The position numbers were made by a program, and so were the translations under genes. Source: Episyrphus balteatus (taxonomy: Eukaryota; Arthropoda; Insecta; Diptera; Syrphidae). From it: 64,000 bases of DNA. Every line of letters starts with the position of its first letter. The first letter of the stretch is position 1. The stretch covers positions 5,001,501 to 5,065,500 of the forward strand of contig NC_079136.1 of NCBI RefSeq assembly GCF_945859705.1, written 5' to 3'. The notes beneath the pieces were generated by a model. It searched no databases. It had not been told where the DNA came from and worked only from the letters and a program-made list of their open reading frames with translations. Shown here piece by piece: positions 42,387 to 56,194 of this stretch.

Positions 42387-43955
42387 GAGGTTGTCTGTAA
42401 AGTCATTTTACGGACGATGATTTTACGTGATAACGTCGTAAGGAAACAGGTTGTGTGCGTTTAAAATGAGTCAATTGAAGCGTTTATTTATTTCAAACAA
42501 TCATAATTTACAAGAAAAAGCTAAAAAAAAAAATACCTTTTTTCTTTTCTCATTATATTAATTTTTTTATTTTAAAAGCTTACAAAAAAAAAATTATACC
42601 ACTAAAAAGCCAAATATTTTCTTTATATAATAAAACCATTTTTAAATTTTTACAATCCGCAAAAAGTATTAAAATAATTTATTAAAAACAATCATTTCTT
42701 ATGAAAAAATCACTTCCAACACCCAAAAATGATATAACAACTTATAATAAATTTTATACCACCTGAAAGCTTATTGCTTCAGCTCAAAATATATATATCG
42801 ATCATGTCTATTAGGCATCTCCAAAAAGAGCAAGAATTTTTTGAACTTGATCAATTTTCATTTTTCATCAAAAAAGCAAAAAAAAACATATAATTTTATG
42901 TTTTCACGCTATTGAATCAATTTTTTTTAAGACAACCTATAAAAAATTGTATATCATGTAAAAGCTTATAATTTCACCTTTCATATGAAGTTTCAATCTT
43001 ATTTCTACGATGCCTAGAAAAAATTCCAAACTGAGATTATTGTACTTCCCACATTGGTGGCTGTTCATGATTAACAGATCTCCACAGGTGTTTTGATGTA
43101 TTTTGCAAGTTTTTTAATTTAACATTGTGTAGCTTGTAGTGAATGTACAGTTATGTGCGATATACCACATAAAAGGTAACATCATCAGGATGCTCAATAA
43201 AGTTAAATCATATTTGTATTTGCTTTAGATCAAAAGATAGAACCTGTTGAATAATAAAACAAAAAATAAAAAATTTTACCGTTATCTCAAAATTGTGTCT
43301 GCAAAATTGATTAAAATTTTGCACAGATATAGTCCTATCTATTATATATCTACAATATAAATTTCATTTATTTATCTGTTGAAGAAAAAAGATAAAAACA
43401 AAAAACGGTTAAAATAGGGACACAAAAACTTGTTTTTCCCGTTTTTCGGTCAAAAACCATTTTGAAATACCAATTTTTTACACATGTATGCATAGAAACT
43501 AAATGTTCTATAAGCTTGAGATTTTTTGAATGCTACAAAAAATTTAAAAAAATAAAAACTCACCCAAAATAAGTAGGTTTTTTTTTTAAAATTCATATTT
43601 CAAAACGCAGAGACTTAAAAAAAAATCCGTATTTGACGTTTTTCAAATTGTGAAAGGTCTATCCCATGTTTAAGTTTTAGAAAACCATTTATAGCTTGGT
43701 TTTGAAGTTTTTTAGAATTTTTTCAATATCATTGTCAATCTTGCAATAAATTTATCTATTGATTAAAAAAATTCAAGTCTTTACACTGTCGCGTTTAGAA
43801 AATAGCCAATTTTTTGAAATTTTGTTTTACCCCTATTTACCCTATTAAAAGATAGGATTTTTTTTAAATCCTTTAAATGTATTTAACTTTAGGTTATTAT
43901 CTTTCAAATAAGCTATAGAAGATTTCAATTTCGCGAAAGTGCGAGAGTGGAACGC
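42387..43955 (+). repeat. Interspersed repeat family A, copy 4
   Basis: Starts GAGGTTGTCTGTAAAGTCAT, then ACGTGATAACGTCG and AACAGGTTGTGTGC as in copies 1 and 2. The interior follows copy 2 most closely. The right end stops at GAAAGTGCGAGAGTGGAACG, losing the terminal GTGGCTGCC..TTATCACGTC part. Confidence 0.75.
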
Positions 43956-46900
43956 TAGAGTTTTTATTTTCGAAAGTAATCAGTTTTAAATTTTAGGCTA
44001 AGTAATTTGTTAAATATTTTTCTAACCAAAATTTTATAAGCTGTGCACTTTTTCTATTCACTAAATACAAAACATACAAACATACTTCACATATTGTGGG
44101 TCTTTAAGCAACTACCTGGCCTTTACTATTTTCCAAGAAAGAAACCTTCAATTACATTTTTTTAACATGCAATGAACTAACCACAACTACTATGAACTGA
44201 ACATGCAATAGTTTCTCCAACATCACTTTAGAATTTACCTCTCCCATCCGTGTTCTTGTTTTGTTAATTCACATTAAGAACACAAAATGCATTTTCTTTG
44301 AAAAATCACACAATTTTTCGAATGATTTCTCTTCAATTATGAAGAAGATTTTCTTTATTAAAGCACTTAAATTTGATTATCACATTTGAATAAATGAAAT
44401 GACTTTTTTTTAATTCGGTTAAGCTTCTATTAAGTTTCGGTTATTTGTATTGATAGCTCACTCCGATTTTCAATCCTTTTTTCTTTTTCTAGTAGTATCA
44501 ATATTCGCTTTGAAGGTAAAATAAAGTTCTTTTCTTTCACTTTGAATATTTCAGAAGATTGGAAGAGTGTTATTTATGAGGGTTATTTGTTGTTTTGTTC
44601 TTCTAATTAATCTCCATCTTAGCAAAAAAAATTCTTAACTTAAACTTTTCGACCTTTTTTTAAGACAAAACTCATTTGTTTTACAAACCTTCACAGGTAT
44701 TTATAACTCTAACCAAGTCCATATCCCAGTGTCAGTCAAAGTATATTTTATTTTCCACAAGCTACTCAACAGCTGTTAATGAACTTAAATTTTTCTCAAG
44801 AAAAATTAAGTAAAGTCAATAAATTAAGGATCCAAAAAAGGATTTCCTGGAGAAAATACATTGAACTGAAAAGAATTAAAAGTACAGAAAATTAAATTTG
44901 ACTTTCCTAAATGTCTCAGGGCCTCTTTTTATTCAAATTCAAACCTGTCCTTATATTTCCTTTTCCAATATAATGATGGTTATATAGGTACCTTACATTT
45001 ATAGTTCAACGAAGATATACCATCGTTCTATTTTCGTTCCTCCTTTTGCTGAATGGGTAGGTATGAATCGGTCTTGACTCAATGCAGGAGGATATTAAAA
45101 AAAAACAAAAACTCTTTGCGCTCGTGATTTGGATTTGGAAAGTTGCCAAAAATTTTGTTGTTGTTGTTTCTTGCTTTTATTTCCTAGAAAACCATACTCA
45201 ACAACATTATAGGCTCGTGTGCAGAGCCATCCTGCCCAATTTCAAAAAAAAAAACTGTGAATGTAAAGTTTTCTCAATGGAAATTTTTGCTGTAGATAGG
45301 ACATGCGAGAGTCTTTCTATATACTTTCTCTTTATATTCATGAAGCTACCCCCTCTCACACTTTTGAGAGAGGGTTTATTTTGTGCCAAAAAGGTAATCC
45401 CCAAAAGATAGGGAAAGTATTAATGCAAAGTGTAAAGAAAACAATTCCCAAAGTAGATATCCTTGTGGACGGACCGGACGCACTGAACCTAATATCAAAT
45501 TTGTTTTTGTGCTCTCATTTAAATGATGCATATAATCATCTCATGTCCCTCTGCTTCGTTTCGTCCAGGACCAAAAACCGACCTCTGTCGATCCACGACC
45601 TCTATTAAAGCGTTTTTAATGTAAGCACCATAACCGACCGTAGCCGTCTAAAAAGTTTGATAGTGCACTAAGCACACACATTTTTTTAAGTGCGAGTACC
45701 GAGACTCAAGCTAGAAAGGACGATAGCGAGGAGGAATATGAAAGTGGATATAATATCCTTGGGAATAAAAGTTTGATGATGGAAAATGAAGCGAAATGGA
45801 AGAAGCACAGCAGCAAGGAAGCATAATTACAATTATGTCCTTTTAAAACATTAATTATCTATGACTTCGTTTTTGTACTTTTATTTTATTTTTTTTATTG
45901 CATCCATACACGTGCGATAGCTGTGTATTAGAGAGTGTGTAAGTGTGTATCCTGGGAGGACTACAAAAACTAACACGAAAAAGAACGCACGCCGCCATTA
46001 TTATTTATAGTGGATCGTCCTGTGCACTTTTCTCTTACAATCTTTTTCTTTATTTCCTCGTGGAAACATAATCAACGATGAAGAAGAAGTGTCTTGGTGA
46101 TTGCTAGAGCTTCAGAGTTCCTTTAGCCAGTAGACGTGGAAAAGTCTTTTCTATATACGAAAAGAAGGAAGATTTCATTAAGATCTTATTCGGCTCTACT
46201 ATACGCTGAATGATTTATACAGAACTTTTATTTTTAATCCAAATTGAATGGAAGAGCTTCATCTTCTCTCTGGCCAGGCTCTGGGGCTCTAGGGTGTTAT
46301 TATAGACGACAAACTCAGAGAGAATGAAATTTTATATTCGCATAAGAAAGTGCTATTTAAGTTGATTTTTATTCTTGATGATGTCTGATTGGAGTTTTTA
46401 ATTTTTTTTTCTCATTAAATAAAAATAAAAAAGGATGGAACTTTTCACATCATCCTTGGCCAAAGGACGGAATATAGCTACCTTGAGTGAAATGAAGGGA
46501 AGGTTACAGAAAAAAATAAGATATTTTTCAATCAGCAGAAGTTGGTTGTGATAGCCTTCAGTTTCAAGATCTGTATCTGTAATTTATCGTTTTTTTTTTT
46601 TTTAATTTTTGTCTACCTACTTCAAATTATTTCATTTTGTTTGAAATCATTATTTAGTTCTCTTCTTGTAATGTGACCTTGAATCAGTGAATTCATCGAG
46701 ATTGTCCCTGACACTAGATATCTTCTTATTAAGAGTTTCAAATCAATATAGCTTTTGGTTCTCTCATTCACTCAGGGTTGTTTGTCGTTGAATTAAGGAC
46801 TGCGGCAAGAATTGTTTTAACATAATTTAATTGCGGAAATGAGGATGTTTTTTTTTTTTTTAATTTAGAGTCCTATTAAATTTCTAGTTTATTTTGTTGG

Positions 46901-47141
46901 GAGAATCAGGAAGTTGAGATAACGTTTATAAACCAACAGGAAATGTTAAAGTTTGTAATCTTGTACAGTGTTGGTGCTGAAGGCTGTGTAAAATTTAACA
47001 CTGTGACTAGTTTTCAATAATTTAATTTTAAATGAATGGGTGAAATAGGTTTGTGTATCAAACTAAGACAAAGCATTTACTGTTATTTTCATTGTCAGCC
47101 TCAAGCTACGCCGCACAGCTACATTTGCACGGCCATTTCTG
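43956..47141. other. Intergenic stretch
   Basis: Mixed AT-rich and moderately complex sequence (45200-46350 is the most complex). Frames 45082-45608 show no domain. No gene called. Confidence 0.4.
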
Positions 47142-48303
47142 GACGAAAAGTCATGAAATTTGGTACACTGAATGATAATAGTATGGAGAATACAAAAAGG
47201 CTGCCAACTTTTTTTTATTCAAAATGGCGGCTCCAAAATGGCGGAAAGAATGAGCTTTAAAATAGAATTTTCATTTTCAAAACAGTATATAAGCTAAAAA
47301 TTGGGCTAAATTCATGTCAAAAAGGTGTTAGATTTAAGATTTAGGATTCATAGATTCATATTCTTTACAAAAAAATCAAAAAATTTGAAAACAAAGTCCA
47401 AAAAATGCCAATTTAGTAAAACACACTTTAAGACCTCTAAGTACGCTATTTCATGTATTTTTTTTTTTTCACTTATCACAATTTTGAGATCTCTTCTATT
47501 TATATTTCATAAGAAAATTGAAAATATTGGGGTTATATTGTTGCCAACTATGTTTTTAAGTAAATACAGAAAACATGATATAATGAAAAGTTACAATGTT
47601 CAATAAAACTGAGAATTTATTTTTTCCGTAAACCAAAATTAAAGATTTTAACGGTCTTAATTCAAATCCAAAGTCGAAAAAAATCTATGCATCACGTTTC
47701 GTAGATAAAAATTAATTTTGATCTGCTTATATCTCAAAAACGTGACGTCATAGATTTTTTTCGACTTTGGATTTGAATTAAGAACGTTAAAATCTATTAG
47801 AAAAGTATATCTTGGTTTACGGAAAAAATAAATTCTCAGTTTTATTGAACATTGTAACTTTTCATTTTATCATGTTTTCTTTATTTACTTAAAAACATAG
47901 TTGGCAACAATATAACCCCAATATTTTCAATTTTCTTATGAAATATAAATAGAAGAGATCTCAAAATTGTGATAAGTGAAAAAAAAATACATGAAATTGC
48001 GTATTTAGAGGTCTTAAAGTGTGTTTTACTAAATTGGCATTTTTTGGACTTTGTTTTCAAATTTTTTGATTTTTTTGTAAAGAATATGAATCTATGAATC
48101 CTAAATCTTAAATCTAACACCTTTTTGATATCAATTTAGCCCAATTTCTAGCTTATATACTGTTTTGAAAATGAAAATTCTATTTTAAAGCTCATTCTTT
48201 CCGCCATTTTGGATCCGCCATTGTGAATAAAAAAAAGTTGGCAGCCTTTTTGTATTCTCCATACTATTATCATTCAGTGTACCAAATTTCATGACTTTTC
48301 GTC
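47142..48303. repeat. 1.16-kb near-perfect palindrome (foldback), arms ~560 bp
   Basis: GACGAAAAGTCATGAAATTT at 47142 returns as its reverse complement ending at 48303. The arms 47142-47699 and 47737-48303 surround a ~37-nt AT-rich spacer. Near-identical 79-93 codon frames appear in both arms on opposite strands (LDLRFRIHRFIFF), a direct sign of the inversion. Differences are scattered substitutions and small indels. Confidence 0.9.
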
Positions 48304-48645
48304 GTAGTGCTCCTAGATCCATTTTTTTTTTTTTTTTTAAGTTTTATAGTGAAGTGATTTTAAGAGAACATTTTAATTTTTTCAGTCCCTTAGGGAATAG
48401 CTTGGTACGCTATTGAGCCAAAAAAGTTAAAAAGTACCAAATTTTGTATTATATATTTGTTTATTCGTAATAATTTCAATCAGCATAACTGTCAAAAAAG
48501 TGATAAGTTCTGCTATGTTAAAATTATATGCTGGCAAAAAAAGTGCTGAGATTTAAAAGTGTACAAATTCTAAAGTTTGGTTTTAAATTTATATCAGTTA
48601 AATTTTAATCGTCAAGAGAACAAACAAAATTCAACTGATACAAAT
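48304..48645. other. Intergenic spacer
   Basis: AT-rich, nothing recognised. Confidence 0.5.
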
Positions 48646-49072
48646 TTAAAGGAATCCGTTCAAAATTCTGACTTCAAAACTATGGTTTTCAAAACTATAC
48701 TTTTTTGAAGAAAATTCTGTTTTTCAAAATTCTGTCTTTTAAAATTCTGCTAATTCTGTTTTTTTTTTTCATAGCTTATGCGTTTACTAAACAAAAATAC
48801 ACGCCATTGATGTAATTTATGTATGGTACTTTCCAAGTTGTCTAGAAGACTGATTGTCTTATAAACCTCAATCTTTAAATTTATTGATTTATAAAAAAAA
48901 ATTGACATAGTACTAGTACTAGTACTAAGTAAGTATTCTCAAATAAGCAACAAATTTTGCGAGCTGATGATTTTACAAAATTCTGCAAAAACTTAAAAAT
49001 GGTTTTGGAAAATGTTAAAAAAAGCACGCTATTTAACATTTTCCAACCTCTCTATTATTCTATCAAGTTTTA
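48646..49072. mobile_element. Repeat family C, copy 2 (degenerate)
   Basis: CAAAATTCTGACTT(C/T)AAAA and several TTTTCAAAATTCTG units on the left, then ATGCGTTTACTAAACAAAAA shared with copy 1, then ACATTTTCCAA(A/C)C near the right. Most of the right-hand inverted array is lost. Confidence 0.65.
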
Positions 49073-51970
49073 TACAACAAAGAAAATGAGAAATACTCTA
49101 AAATAGTACACAAAAAAAAAAATCATATAATATATAAGATAAAATTTAAAATTTTCAAATTTTTTCCTTTGTATGCCACTACAAGACCAATCGCTATGCA
49201 AAATTTCAAGTTTCTATAATAGTAGAGTAACTAAAGCAAATTATTAGGGAACCTAGCCTAACAGCTCTGATTTTGATGATCTTTTTTTTTCAAATGTCGG
49301 TAACTAAAAATACTTTAAAGTCTATAGCTTAAAAATTGCCGATATTGCCGTATTGTTTTTTTTTTTTAAATTAAAATTAATTTTTTTTTAATTAAACCAT
49401 TTTTTTTGCTTAAATTTCATAAAATAAACTATACCAAAAGAATCTCCAGGTAATTTATGGAAAAAAATATAGTGGAGTTAAAAGCAATCTTCCCTCGTTT
49501 AAGCGATAAATGCAATTTTCTAACAAACTGACTTCAAACACAAAAAAAAATACTTTGAACACACAACGGCAACACTAACAGTATTTGCATACACGTTTTA
49601 AAAAGCCAGAATCTCATTTCTATCTGTAAAATTTAAATCCACTAAATTTAATTAAGATTATTTGAAAGAATGGTCCTCAACTCAGAATTTTGAAAAAAAA
49701 AAACGTTATTAAAAATTTTTAAATGACTTTTTTTCAAATAGAATATGATTTTTTTTTTTTTGAAAAATTTTTGGTAATAAATATTATCAGATGAATTCCG
49801 AAGAGGAAAAGGTTATATTTATTACCGTTTTGAAAAAAAAAATTAAAAATTCCTTCAATTTCATTGGATTTTCTTGATAAAAACTGAATTTTTGCATTGA
49901 AATAATTGATTTTCTCAAAGACTATAGCAATTAAGAACTTTTGCCATTTAACTTTCAACAATAACGGCTATTGAATGACAAAGAAAAACTAACTTTATTT
50001 TTAAATATTGAACTTAAAAAAAAAATAAGTTAAATTTTTTTTTTCCAAATTTCTAATTAAAAAAGTTCTTCGATAATGAAATACTTTTTAATTTTTTTCA
50101 TAAACTGTAATTTATATTGACATTTCTTTTTATAATTTCAAATCATTATTAATGTGGCAAAAAAAAAAATTGAAAAATAAATGCATTTTATATTACGAAA
50201 ATTTTTTAAAAAGGACATGTAAAAATTTTTTAAATAATTTTTTATTTCAAAACTCTGAGTTAAATTACCATTTTTTTCAAAAATCCTTTCTTCCATTTAA
50301 ATATTTTTTTTTTGTGTTTGAAGTCAATTTGTGAGAAAATTGCATTTGAAATTCAGTGCCAAAGTTCCTAGAGAACTTCTCTGTGTACTACCTTGCCCCT
50401 TGATTCACTATACAATAAACTACTTGCAAAATTTCAGTTTGCCCGATTTTTGTTAATTAGCTTATAGTAAAATGTCAACTATTTATTTAATGAAGATTTT
50501 ATAAGAAAATTAAATCACATTAAATGCGTTAAAAGTTTTTATGCAGAAATATTTTCATATGTGAACGTTTTTTGGTTAAAGTTTTCTGTTTAAAGTTATT
50601 CCCTTCTCTTCTCCACAACAAATATAAAATGACACCACGAATTCAACGGAAAAAGTACTGTGAGTTCTTGGAAATTGCACCATGCGCTTTTAATGTATAT
50701 TTACAATGAAAAAAGATAATCTCTCAAAAGGCAGTACCTACGATGTACTTATGTTGGTGTCGTTTATTATAACAACAACTAAATCCTTTGAGAAAACTTC
50801 ACTTTGAAGTGTTTAAATACAAATATAGTCATGTTGAACTTCTTCATTCAAATTAATCTCAACTTCCTCAAAGGATTGATGTTCTTTCATGATGATTGCA
50901 TAAGAATATATACGAACGAAGATTAATTGCAGCAAAACATACAAAATTTCTACGGTGCTTTATTTAAAGAGGAATATTTATGTTGTAAAATTTAAGAAAA
51001 TATTTGTAAACTAGCAAATATTAAATAAATCCTTTTCTTGCACTTATTAAAAAAAATTCAAAATAAGAAGTTAGATTTCTCCATCATTAAAAAATAACCG
51101 GCCCCCATGAACTTAAAATCCCGAACATCAAAAAAATAGTAGAATTGAAATACAAATAATTTTGTTGCATACCTGTTGTCAACATTTACAACCTAACACT
51201 TGGTGTTTATAAAAAGTTTTCCTAGTCCTAAAATAAACACCACAATTGCTATATCATAAAATAATTAATATTTATATATGTTCAATAATGTTCGTATGTC
51301 AGTCAGACGACACGCGTACAATACACTAATGATATGTCTATGTAAATTTTGTACCAGCCTTAATTTAATTTGCATTTATTCGTGTTGAACAAAAAAGAAA
51401 CTCTAATCTAATCTAAATCATCAAATCAACATTGATTGTTATGTTGAAAAATGTTGTCGGCAAGTATGCTACAAAATTATCTTCAGTCACAACATCTGAC
51501 CATGTCTTTGAGTAGGTCATTATCATTAGAAATTTGAAGTTCATTGAGTCCCGGCGGCGGCGGTGTCTAGAAAAATCATTTAATAAATTGATTTTGTGTG
51601 ACGATAAGACAAAAAATATGTTTTGCCTATCGATTTTTCTCATATAATCTAAACAGGGATAGATTTTTTTTTTATTTTTATTTGAAGGTGAAAATCATGA
51701 TTAAATTGCATTCTGAACTTGAGTATAAAACAAGGCTAATAACGGAGAACACTTAATTTTATAGAAAATGTCCTTACAAAATGGCTATTATTATTTTGAA
51801 TATTTTCAAGGTTTGTTTATTGAATCTGAGCTACGTAAAATTAATTAATAATAATTAGTTGCATACCTAAAGGCGATTTTTTAAATTTTCTTTTTACAAA
51901 ATTCTATCGATCCGTACTTTTCATTTTATTTTAATCAAAAGAAACATTTATTTTGACCAGCAAAAATTCG
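49073..51970. other. Intergenic stretch
   Basis: Very AT-rich with poly-A and poly-T runs to about 50350, then plainer AT-rich DNA. No gene or element recognised. Confidence 0.5.
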
Positions 51971-52050
51971 TTAAAAAAATTACACATACACCACAGTGAC
52001 CTTTAAATTTATTCAGCAAATTAAATCAAAATTTATTACTAAAATAATAA
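51971..52050 (+). repeat. Direct repeat unit with CACAGTGACCTTTAAA, copy 1
   Basis: About 80 bp matching 53268-53349 (ATTACACATAC(A/G)CCACAGTGACC core, then AAATTAA/TACAAAATTT(A/G)T and AATAATA). Confidence 0.65.
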
Positions 52051-52539
52051 AAAAAAAATAACAGAAAAAGACGATTAGTTTTGAAAATTTATTTTCATTA
52101 TCTTTACTTTTACGTTGTGTTATGGAAAGCTTTGTTTTCAAATTCCTTAAAATTATAAGTATTTTGTAGTAAATAAATCCACCAACCCAATTGTGTACTT
52201 TGTTTTCAAAGATTAAACTAGAACAAAACTATTTTTAGAACTTTTAACTTTTTCCAACACAATATCATTAAATAAGTAACTTCATACCTTAAAACTTCAA
52301 AACATTATCTTACATTTTTAGTATGATTACCTATAAGAATACTTCACTCTGTTATAAAATTTGACAGACTTTTCTTGCCCTCGAGTAAGAAAGTTTATGA
52401 AATTCCTATTATTACCTACAACATGTAGGATGTAGGTAGTAGAATAGACTATGTATGTTCATATTTTCATCCTCTACACGAAGTATGTAGCTAATATTGG
52501 ATAGAAAGTTACTTTAATAAAATTGTCGGGTCTCTCGTC

Positions 52540-52815
52540 GTCGTCTATCCCATCATTGACCTTTATACAACAACGTGAGATACATCCTATATAATCTTTG
52601 CCAGGTGGAAGCAATGAGAGTAATAAACTGATATAGCTTCAAACAGCTACTTGCGTTCACTTTCCAATTTTGCTGCCCAAACTTTTACATCCACTGTGGT
52701 CAAATTGAATAGTACACATTACCGCAAGATATATAAAAAAAAGGAACACAATGCTTGTGTCTATATTAAACCTTTTGTCTTTATTAGGTAATTCGAAACC
52801 AACAAAATGTACACC
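52540..52815 (+). repeat. ~270-bp direct duplication, copy 1
   Basis: Shares with 63757-64000: ATCATTGAC, TCTTTGCCAGGTG, GCTGCCCAAA, TGGTCAAATTGAATAGTACA, AACCTTTTGTCTTTATTAGG and GTAATTCGAAACCAACAAAA. No coding or transposon signature. It may be a duplicated regulatory segment or an old repeat. Confidence 0.75.
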
Positions 52816-53267
52816 AAGAAAAGAAAAACCAAAGTAATGCAACAAGATTAAACGAAATAGATGTTGAGGATAGTTTGGGAAAATTAAAGATTTGAAGGTT
52901 GAAATAAAGAAAGTTACTATAAAGATGAGAAGACTGTAAAAGAATTAATGACAGTGAACAAGAGCATAAAAATACACTATTATTGTTGTCTCTTGAACAA
53001 TGAACAAAATTGCAAAATAAAAAATGATAGTGGTTAGAAAATGAAAGGGCCACATATTGAAACAATTATCTTTACTCTGATGATACCGATGTAATGCTCA
53101 GATGAAATTGAAGCCCTTACAAAGAGAAGAACTTAGTGACATTTACTTTACTAAATTTTGTTCAATTAGTACGTACTTCTAAAATATACCTTAAAAAGAT
53201 GAACTAATTTTCATTATTTTTTTTTTACCTAAAGAAACTTTTTTTTGGGCTAGTAACAATAATTTTG

Positions 53268-53349
53268 TTTAAAAACATTACACATACGCCACAGTGACCT
53301 TTAAAATTTAATCTGCAAATTGATACAAAATTTGTGACTGTAATAATAA
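53268..53349 (+). repeat. Direct repeat unit with CACAGTGACCTTTAAA, copy 2
   Basis: Partner of 51971-52050, about 1.3 kb downstream in the same orientation; together they bracket the duplication at 52540. Confidence 0.65.
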
Positions 53350-54499
53350 ATTAAACCAAATGGTCATTTTTAAATGACCTCTGCCCTTTCAAATGGTAAA
53401 ATAATGACTGTTTTGCTGTTAAAAAAGTCAAACCAATGAGGGTAATCGTGTTTACTTGCAATATAGATAAATTAAAGAAAATTATACAAAATTTTTTCAA
53501 ATAATTGCAGTCTTTTTCAACCTAAAAAAAAAAAAGAAAATCAGTCGCATTTTAGTGCAAAATACGAAGAGGAATTGTTTAGATAAAAATAAATATTTTT
53601 AATGTGTCACACATATAGTAATTATGATCAAAATGACTATACATTAAATAGAAAAGCGTAAGGATTCGGGATGAAGTAATTTACTAATTGTGAGTGCAAT
53701 AATTTATAGTCTTTCATCATATTGTTTTGACCATTGCTTTAAGGAGACCATTTATACGAAAGGTTTCATATAATATTTGTGCATGCTAATTGGGTACACT
53801 TTCCTTCAGAATTGTCTATTTCATCTAAAATTTTGAAAAAATTGTCAGAAATAAATTTATTAAATTTAATTTTAAAACCAACTTTAATTTAAATCAAAAA
53901 TCAATATTAAAAAAGGTACCTATTAAAAATATTAAAAATCAAAAATATGAAAACATAATGACAAGAATGCAAAAACCGGCTTCTTGATTTCAAAGAAAAG
54001 TTTTGATACGGAATTTTTTGAGCAGCCGTTTTATTCAAATTAATATTATTTTTCAAAAATAAATTTAAGATTCATGTTTGATTTTTTTTTTTTTAAACCT
54101 TATAGCAAACGAAATTTTTTTGAAATTAAACAAAAAAAAAACCTTTTTCTAAAAAATCTAACAATGAGAAGAAAGTAGACATTGAGAAGATTGAAACTGA
54201 ATTTAAAAAGAAAAAAACAAAGTTCTTCCATGAACTGTAACAAATTTAGTTGAAAAATATTACCTTACTCTAATATGTTGCTTCAAAAACTGCAAAAAAA
54301 AATGTGTTTTTGATGTTTTCTAAAAAATGTTTACATTTTACAAAAAAAAAAACTCCCCAGATATGAGCAAAAACAACCAAATTGCCTAAATTTTTCATTT
54401 TTATGTATTACAAATATAGTTTTACGCCCGTTAGTGAGCTAATTAAACTTATCTGAAAAACCAAAAATCTCATACCAAATAAAAAATGTTGGTACATTA
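53350..54499. other. Intergenic stretch
   Basis: AT-rich with homopolymer runs; nothing recognised. Confidence 0.5.
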
Positions 54500-54689
54500 G
54501 GGCGTTCGTTTATTTTTGAATCAAGTTCCTAAGTGCAAAAACTGTTTCTAAATAATAAAAAAAAAATCCCTTAATTTTTTCAGATTTTTATTTTGACGCT
54601 AGCTGGCGCCCGAAGAGGGTTAAAGTTTTTTTTTTTTCATTTGAAATAGGAAATAGGAATATGTTGACTTATTAAGCCATTTTTTTTTT

Positions 54690-54911
54690 GATGAGGTTCT
54701 ATTCTATATTAAACACCCTTTTCAAAAACGTATAAACCATTTTTCTAGGACTTGGGGTTTAGTCAGGACATGCATGTTTTTTTTTTTTTTGGTTTTAAAA
54801 CATGCTTGGTTTAATAAACCCAAAAAAGACATACACATGTCCTGACTAAACCACTAGTCCTAGAAAAATGGTTTATACCTTTTTGAAAAGGGTTTTTAAT
54901 AGAACCTCATC
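54690..54911. repeat. Inner inverted repeat, ~80-bp arms
   Basis: GATGAGGTTCTATT at 54690 returns inverted ending at 54911. The arms share ATAAACCATTTTTCTAGGAC and GTTTAGTCAGGACATG. A poly-T/poly-A-rich loop of about 60 bp separates them. Confidence 0.85.
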
Positions 54912-55252
54912 AAAAATGTACAGGGCCTATGAACAAAATCCGTTTTAGACCCCTAATTTTTTTTTACTATCTTTCTAATGGTGTAACTCAAATTTCTGTG
55001 CAAAATTTTGCGTACCTGTAATTAGTCTTTTGTCGAAGGTCTATGACTGCAAAAAAAACCTTCACAACTTGGTTTTGATTTTTTTTTTGAATTTTTTAAA
55101 AACCTTTTTTAACTATACAATAAATTTCTCTGTCATTTAAAAAAAAATTCAACTCTTTACGACTTACCGTTTAGAAATTAGCCTCTTTTTTCAATGTCGT
55201 CCTACCCCTATTTACCCTATAAAATCTTAAATTTTGTTTGCCTTAAACCTTA

Positions 55253-55905
55253 GATTTTAGATTTAGATTTAGATTTATTGATTCATCGAGAAAAAGAATT
55301 ACAAAAACATTTTGTTTAATTAACTTAAATCTTTAAGGGCATGGCCAGATGGGCCGTCAGCCAGATGATAGCTTTGCTAAATGATTACATTTATGAATTT
55401 GTAAATTAATTGATTTTTGTTTCTTTTTAATATAATTTTAAAAGGCTTCTCTTAATATTTTGTTTCTATAACTTAATGATATTTTTATATATTGCGATAG
55501 TTGGTGCCAGTTTTTCCCATTTAAAATTGCAAGAAGATCATTTTCATCCAAATAGTTTTGTTGCCATACTTGTCGCCTTATTTCTGCCAAAATTGGACAT
55601 CTTGCGATGAAATGAACAATATTTTCCCTTTCGTTGGTATTGCATAAGGGGCATTTCAGAGCTAAGTCTTCGCGGTGCGGTATGAAATTCAATGCTAACA
55701 ATTCTCCTCTTGCTCTGAATATGAAAGATATTTGTTCGAAGTTAAAGCTGTCATTAAAATAGTTGCCTTCACATAGATCGTACTTCAGTTTTGAATATAC
55801 TTCCCTGTGAAGTGAACTTCTCGCCTGCTCTACACTGTTATTTCTTGCTTTGTAATGGAGCCGTTCAAGTAGATTACAGAGAAATGGCTTCCACTCTGCC
55901 ACATT
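55253..55905 (-). pseudogene. 5'-truncated LINE 3' end with AAATCT tail
   Basis: The minus frame from 55902 to 55438 (154 codons) ends ISLSYRNKILREAF and contains CPLCNTNERENIVHFIARCP, a CCHC-type zinc-binding block typical of the C-terminus of LINE polymerases. A stop lies just upstream, so only the C-terminal part is present. On the minus strand the 3' end finishes in repeated AAATCT units (55290-55253), like the short-repeat tails of several insect LINEs. Confidence 0.8.
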
Positions 55906-56194
55906 TTCTTAAACCTTCTCCTCTTATGCCTCTTTGATTAAAAAAAAAAAAATTAAGAAAATAAGTCAGCCGGTGTGGCCGGTTAGCGAATGTACACAAA
56001 ACCAAACGTTAATATATATAATAGATATGGCCTAATAAGTCAACATATACCCATTTCAAATGAGAAAAAACTTTAACCCTCTTGGGGCTCCATCTAGCGT
56101 CAAAATAAAAATCTGAAAAAATTAGGAATTTTTTTTTTTTTATTATTTAGAAACAGTTTTTGAATCCCGAAAAAAACCTAAATAACGAACGCCC

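Larger units (their letters stand above)
54500..56194. mobile_element. 1.7-kb composite element with ~170-bp TIRs and TA flanks
   Basis: Begins GGGCGTTCGTTTATTTTTG after TA (54498-54499). Ends CGAACGCCC before TA (56195-56196). The left TIR runs to about 54681 and the right from about 56028, sharing ATATGTTGACTTATTA and TTTTGACGCTAG. TA flanks fit a Tc1/mariner-type TSD (inference). The interior holds a second inverted repeat, a family A fragment (about 54922-55248, with TTTACCCTAT) and a LINE fragment, so it is a host for later insertions. Confidence 0.75.

Noticed and set aside
48904..48930. AGTACT trinucleotide-type palindromic run
   Set aside because: Too short to carry meaning beyond local slippage.
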